Shown: piece by piece, positions 61,211 to 64,000 of the stretch | Position numbering within the stretch: the first letter of the stretch is position 1 | How the letters are laid out: each line of letters begins with the position of its first letter | Assembly: GCA_025462865.1 (NCBI GenBank) | Contig: JAOAPI010000046.1 | Coordinates: 79,517 to 143,516 of the forward strand | DNA length: 64,000 nt | Direction of reading: 5' to 3' | Origin: Candidatus Sulfotelmatobacter sp. | GTDB taxonomy: Bacteria; Acidobacteriota; Terriglobia; Terriglobales; Acidobacteriaceae | Position numbers and translations under genes: made by a program | The notes under the pieces: generated by a model | Databases searched by the model: none | Told to the model about the DNA's origin: nothing | Seen by the model: only the letters and a program-made list of their open reading frames with translations

Positions 61211-63100
61211 CTAATTTGGGAAGCCGACTTTTTTGATTAGTGTATTGAAGCGGGGGTCGGAGCGGAGGGGGTCCATTATGGGGTGCTCTTTCATTTCGGT
61301 GAGAAAAAAGTCGTGGTTTTGAACTGCCTGGTCCAGCCACTCGAAGGCGCGATCTTTTTCTCCGAGCGCGGCGAACACACCTGCTACGTAAAACCAGTCC
61401 TGGATTTGATCGGCCGAGGGTCTGGTGAGATTTTTGAGAGCTTTTCTGGCGTCCGACGATTTGCCGCAAACGGCCTCGGCGTGCGCGGCGCTGGTGCCGT
61501 CGCGGCCCTCGCTAAGGGTTTGGACAATTCTGAATTCACTTAGAGCCTCAGCGCACGAACCCTTTTGATCGTAAGCCATCCCCAGAAAAATATGGCTGAA
61601 CATGCGTTGGGGATCAAGCGCTACGGCCCTGCGAAGTTCGGTGATGGCTTCATCGTAGCGGCGAGCCCGGTAGAGGACGCGCCCTAGATTTGTCTGAACA
61701 ACGATAGAAGTGGGATCCAACTCCTGGGCGCGCAAGATTTCCTGTAATGCCTGATCATGGCGGCCGACGTCCGAGAGGAACCATGCGTATCGTTGATGGG
61801 CATTGGCGAAATTGGGCTGCAGCTCGGTGGCTCGTTTGTATTCCTGTTCCGCTCCAGACCAATCCCAGTCAAAGTGGTGCCTCACCAGGGCCAGCGCCTC
61901 GTGTGCCTCGGGAGCTTCGGGGTCCAGTGCAAGAGCCTTGGTAGCAGCGACTCTGGCACGGGGAAATGCTTCTGACGGCGCAAGACCCTGATAGTTGGCG
62001 AGCAAGCTGTAGGCATCTGCCAATCCTGCATAGGCGCGGGCATACTGAGGGTCATCCTCGATGGCGCGCTGGAAATATTCCGCTCCCTTTTTTATCGCGT
62101 CCGGATTCTGTTTGGAAAGTTCGTTTCTCCCGCGAAGATAGTCCTCGTAGGCGTTGGGACGAATGGGGGCACGGCCGGTGAAATATTGGCGCTCTGCGGG
62201 AGTAAGGGTGGCGCGGACCTGGGATGCGATGTCTAATGCGATGGAATCCTGGACCTCCAGAAGGTCATCCAGCTTGCGCTCGTAGCTTTGCGCCCAGAGA
62301 TGCGTGTCGGTGTGGGCATCGATTAACTGAGTGGTGATGCGCACTTTGTCGCCGGAGCGAACGATGGAACCTTCGATGATGGAGTCGACATTCAACTCGC
62401 GGGCAATCTCGGGAATCGACTTGTGAGTATTTCGATAGCGCAGCATTGAAGTGCGCGAGACCACACGAATGGTATGGATGCGGGCCAGATTCGTATTCAG
62501 TTCGTCGGTCATGGCGTCCGCGAAGTAGTCCTCGTTGGAATCGCCCGAAAGATTCTGAAGGGGAAGAATAGCAATCGAGCGAATGAAGTGGATGGGGCGT
62601 TGAGGAGGCGGGACCATGATCCACAGCACAAAGAAAATCGTCGTGACAGTTGCGACGGCGGCAAAAACGATGACCGCGATTCGCCAGAAGGAGGGTCCAG
62701 GCCTCGGTTCGGGCGGCGGGAAGACGACCCGGGAAAGTACGATGTCGGACGGCGCAGGCTTGGTTAGATCCCGAATCTGGGCTTTGAATCTGTAGCCGCG
62801 GCCGACTACGGTTTCGACGTACCTGGGCTCTTCAGAGTCGTCTCCCAGAGCAACGCGAATTTTTCGAATACCGTTGTTGATGCCTTGTTCGTCGTCGACA
62901 AACACGTCATCGGTCCACAACCTGCTTCTAATTTCCTCCCGAGTGATGAGTTCTCCAGGACGTTCAACCAGCAGCAGGAGAATATCAAGCGGCTGCCGTT
63001 CGAGCTTCACTTTTCGGCCCGCGCGCCGCAGTTCATAGCGCCCCAAGTCGAGTTCGCATTCTTCGAAAGCGAGGATCTTGGACAGGGAAAAACGCCCCAT
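61211..63100 (-). CDS. CadC-like winged-helix membrane regulator with TolB-like and TPR domains
   Basis: Protein of 629 residues. Residues about 10-107 are an OmpR/PhoB-type winged helix (ERQPLDILLLLVERPGELIT, then GINNGIRKIRVALGDDS and VETVVGRGYRF). A Pro-rich linker and one membrane helix (about 140-162) follow. Residues about 174-310 resemble the TolB-N/adenylate-cyclase-associated domain (AILPLQNLSGDSNEDYFADA), and residues about 315-620 are TPR repeats (AEYFQRAIEDDPQYARAYAG, QEYKRATELQPNFANAHQRY). It is probably a membrane-bound transcription regulator sensing outside proteins or peptides, a class abundant in Acidobacteriota. Target genes not known; the divergent secreted-protein gene is one candidate. 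Confidence 0.9.
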   Translation of the reverse strand: MGRFSLSKILAFEECELDLGRYELRRAGRKVKLERQPLDILLLLVERPGELITREEIRSRLWTDDVFVDDEQGINNGIRKIRVALGDDSEEPRYVETVVGRGYRFKAQIRDLTKPAPSDIVLSRVVFPPPEPRPGPSFWRIAVIVFAAVATVTTIFFVLWIMVPPPQRPIHFIRSIAILPLQNLSGDSNEDYFADAMTDELNTNLARIHTIRVVSRTSMLRYRNTHKSIPEIARELNVDSIIEGSIVRSGDKVRITTQLIDAHTDTHLWAQSYERKLDDLLEVQDSIALDIASQVRATLTPAERQYFTGRAPIRPNAYEDYLRGRNELSKQNPDAIKKGAEYFQRAIEDDPQYARAYAGLADAYSLLANYQGLAPSEAFPRARVAATKALALDPEAPEAHEALALVRHHFDWDWSGAEQEYKRATELQPNFANAHQRYAWFLSDVGRHDQALQEILRAQELDPTSIVVQTNLGRVLYRARRYDEAITELRRAVALDPQRMFSHIFLGMAYDQKGSCAEALSEFRIVQTLSEGRDGTSAAHAEAVCGKSSDARKALKNLTRPSADQIQDWFYVAGVFAALGEKDRAFEWLDQAVQNHDFFLTEMKEHPIMDPLRSDPRFNTLIKKVGFPN

Positions 63101-63304
63101 TTCGTTGCCGGAAGTATATACCCACCTGTAAGACCGGGGTGATCTCTTGTCTTTTCAGTTATTTGAGGAGTTAGGTGAAAGTTAGCCAAGCATTATGCAT
63201 CGCTTATTGACGAGAGAACGAACTTCGCACACTATGCGGGCGCACGGTAAACGGGACCGCACTCTGCAAGGTCAATGCCCGTAATTTCAATTCGAGGGAA
63301 CTTC

Positions 63305-64000
63305 GTGAAAACCAGAAATATCGCCGGACTGTTCTTGTGCGTAGTCATGCTTGTTGTGGCGCCGAAGACGAGCTGGGGACAAAACTCGGTTCTCTATGAC
63401 GACTTTAACCAACAATTGCTCGATCCACTGCGATGGGCCACTGGGGGAGCGTGCTACTCAAGCTCCAGTGAGATGGAATGTGTTCGCACGATTCAAGCGG
63501 GGAAACTGTTGTTGGCCCACCGCAACTTCGGACAACAGGATAGCGACACGGGAAATCAATTTGGTAGTTCTACGGTGTGGTTCCTTGATCCTGCGCCAAT
63601 CAAGAGCATCACTGCGGACATAGTGATTCGGAACATTGAAGAAGTTCCATGCGCGGCGAATTCTCAATTCGGCGGAGCGGTACACATCGATGCCACATTT
63701 TTTAACGCGGGCAGCGGTAACTCGAGCGACGACGTCGGATCGCAATTAGGATTCTCACGCAACTCCTCCGATCCCAAGGGTCAGATCTTCGTATGGGCGC
63801 AAATCTTTCAGGGCTTCAACTACTTCGGTTTTGTGTCGATCGGACATGTTGCCGCGGGCAGTACCGTCACTGCTACGTTAAGTTGGGACAAAGCCAACCA
63901 CCAATTCATTGCGAAGGTTACGAACGATGCTGGTCACACCACGCGAGTAACCCTGCCCTACAGCTTCTCGGACAGCGCACCGGCGACAAATCCTACAAAG
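63305..64000 (+). CDS. Secreted protein, 3' end beyond the window
   Basis: Frame open from GTG 63305 to the window end, 232 codons, without a stop; GAGGG precedes it. Signal peptide: NIAGLFLCVVMLVVAPKTSWG (residues about 5-24). The mature part starts with SVLYDDFNQQLLDPLRW, a pattern typical of beta-jellyroll carbohydrate- or lectin-like domains, and continues as beta strands with few Cys (GACYSS, EMECVRT, VPCAAN). It diverges from the CadC-like regulator gene across 204 bases and may be under its control. Function unknown. Confidence 0.72.
   Translation, partial: MKTRNIAGLFLCVVMLVVAPKTSWGQNSVLYDDFNQQLLDPLRWATGGACYSSSSEMECVRTIQAGKLLLAHRNFGQQDSDTGNQFGSSTVWFLDPAPIKSITADIVIRNIEEVPCAANSQFGGAVHIDATFFNAGSGNSSDDVGSQLGFSRNSSDPKGQIFVWAQIFQGFNYFGFVSIGHVAAGSTVTATLSWDKANHQFIAKVTNDAGHTTRVTLPYSFSDSAPATNPTK

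Overview
The window looks like chromosomal DNA of an Acidobacteriota soil bacterium, probably of the Koribacter/Sulfotelmatobacter/Terriglobus side of the phylum. This is inferred from gene content, not from a marker gene. It is moderately GC-rich and dense in genes on both strands. It has many secreted beta-propeller and repeat proteins, coiled-coil porins, kinase-TolB and CadC-TPR regulators, zinc-ribbon/pilin-like membrane proteins, and a Tes-like radical SAM enzyme. I see no rRNA, tRNA, CRISPR array, phage or complete insertion sequence.

Layout. 1-8.7 kb: cell-envelope block with a truncated TolC protein, an OprO/OprP-type porin, a beta-propeller lipoprotein, small secreted proteins, and a DcaP-like porin preceded by a Pho-box-like triple repeat. 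8.7-14.7 kb: a GlmS isomerase half overlapping an RNase II-type exonuclease, small exported proteins, a secreted pilin-like protein and a DHH phosphoesterase. 14.9-17.6 kb: five small zinc-ribbon or membrane proteins, one fusing a zinc ribbon to a type IV pilin-like domain. 17.6-22.1 kb: fur with a near-perfect Fur box shared with a divergent penicillin acylase, then a propeller lipoprotein. 22.2-28.8 kb: homocysteine methyltransferase/MTHFR fusion, xseB, a TPR protein, ispA, a fluoride riboswitch controlling fluC and a DUF190 gene, and bshB1. 28.9-36.9 kb: O-methyltransferase, UPF0173 hydrolase, hpt, GAF-PP2C phosphatase overlapping lysA, nadK, tlyA, yebC. 37.1-51.3 kb: Ser/Thr kinase with propeller, two overlapping 2OG-Fe(II) oxygenase-like genes (one with a VPQPPSGP repeat), purQ, a sortilin-like propeller protein, PPK2, a phosphoesterase remnant, a YVTN propeller and a CstB-like persulfide dioxygenase-rhodanese fusion. 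51.6-64 kb: small secreted proteins, DUF3395-like duplication, arylsulfotransferase lipoprotein, membrane protein, GloVer/IPT repeat protein, Tes-like radical SAM protein, CadC-like TPR regulator, and a secreted protein cut by the window end.

How the parts work together. Most of the window is housekeeping (isoprenoid, one-carbon, lysine, NADP, purine, RNA modification) mixed with envelope functions. Control elements visible in the DNA are a complete fluoride aptamer with a Shine-Dalgarno-sequestering arm, a Fur box, a Pho-box-like element, a paired leader before the methyltransferase gene, and three good intrinsic terminators. The parts most worth following up are the Tes-like radical SAM gene (possible membrane-spanning lipid synthesis), the repeat-bearing oxygenase pair, and the zinc-ribbon/pilin chimera with its secreted relative.
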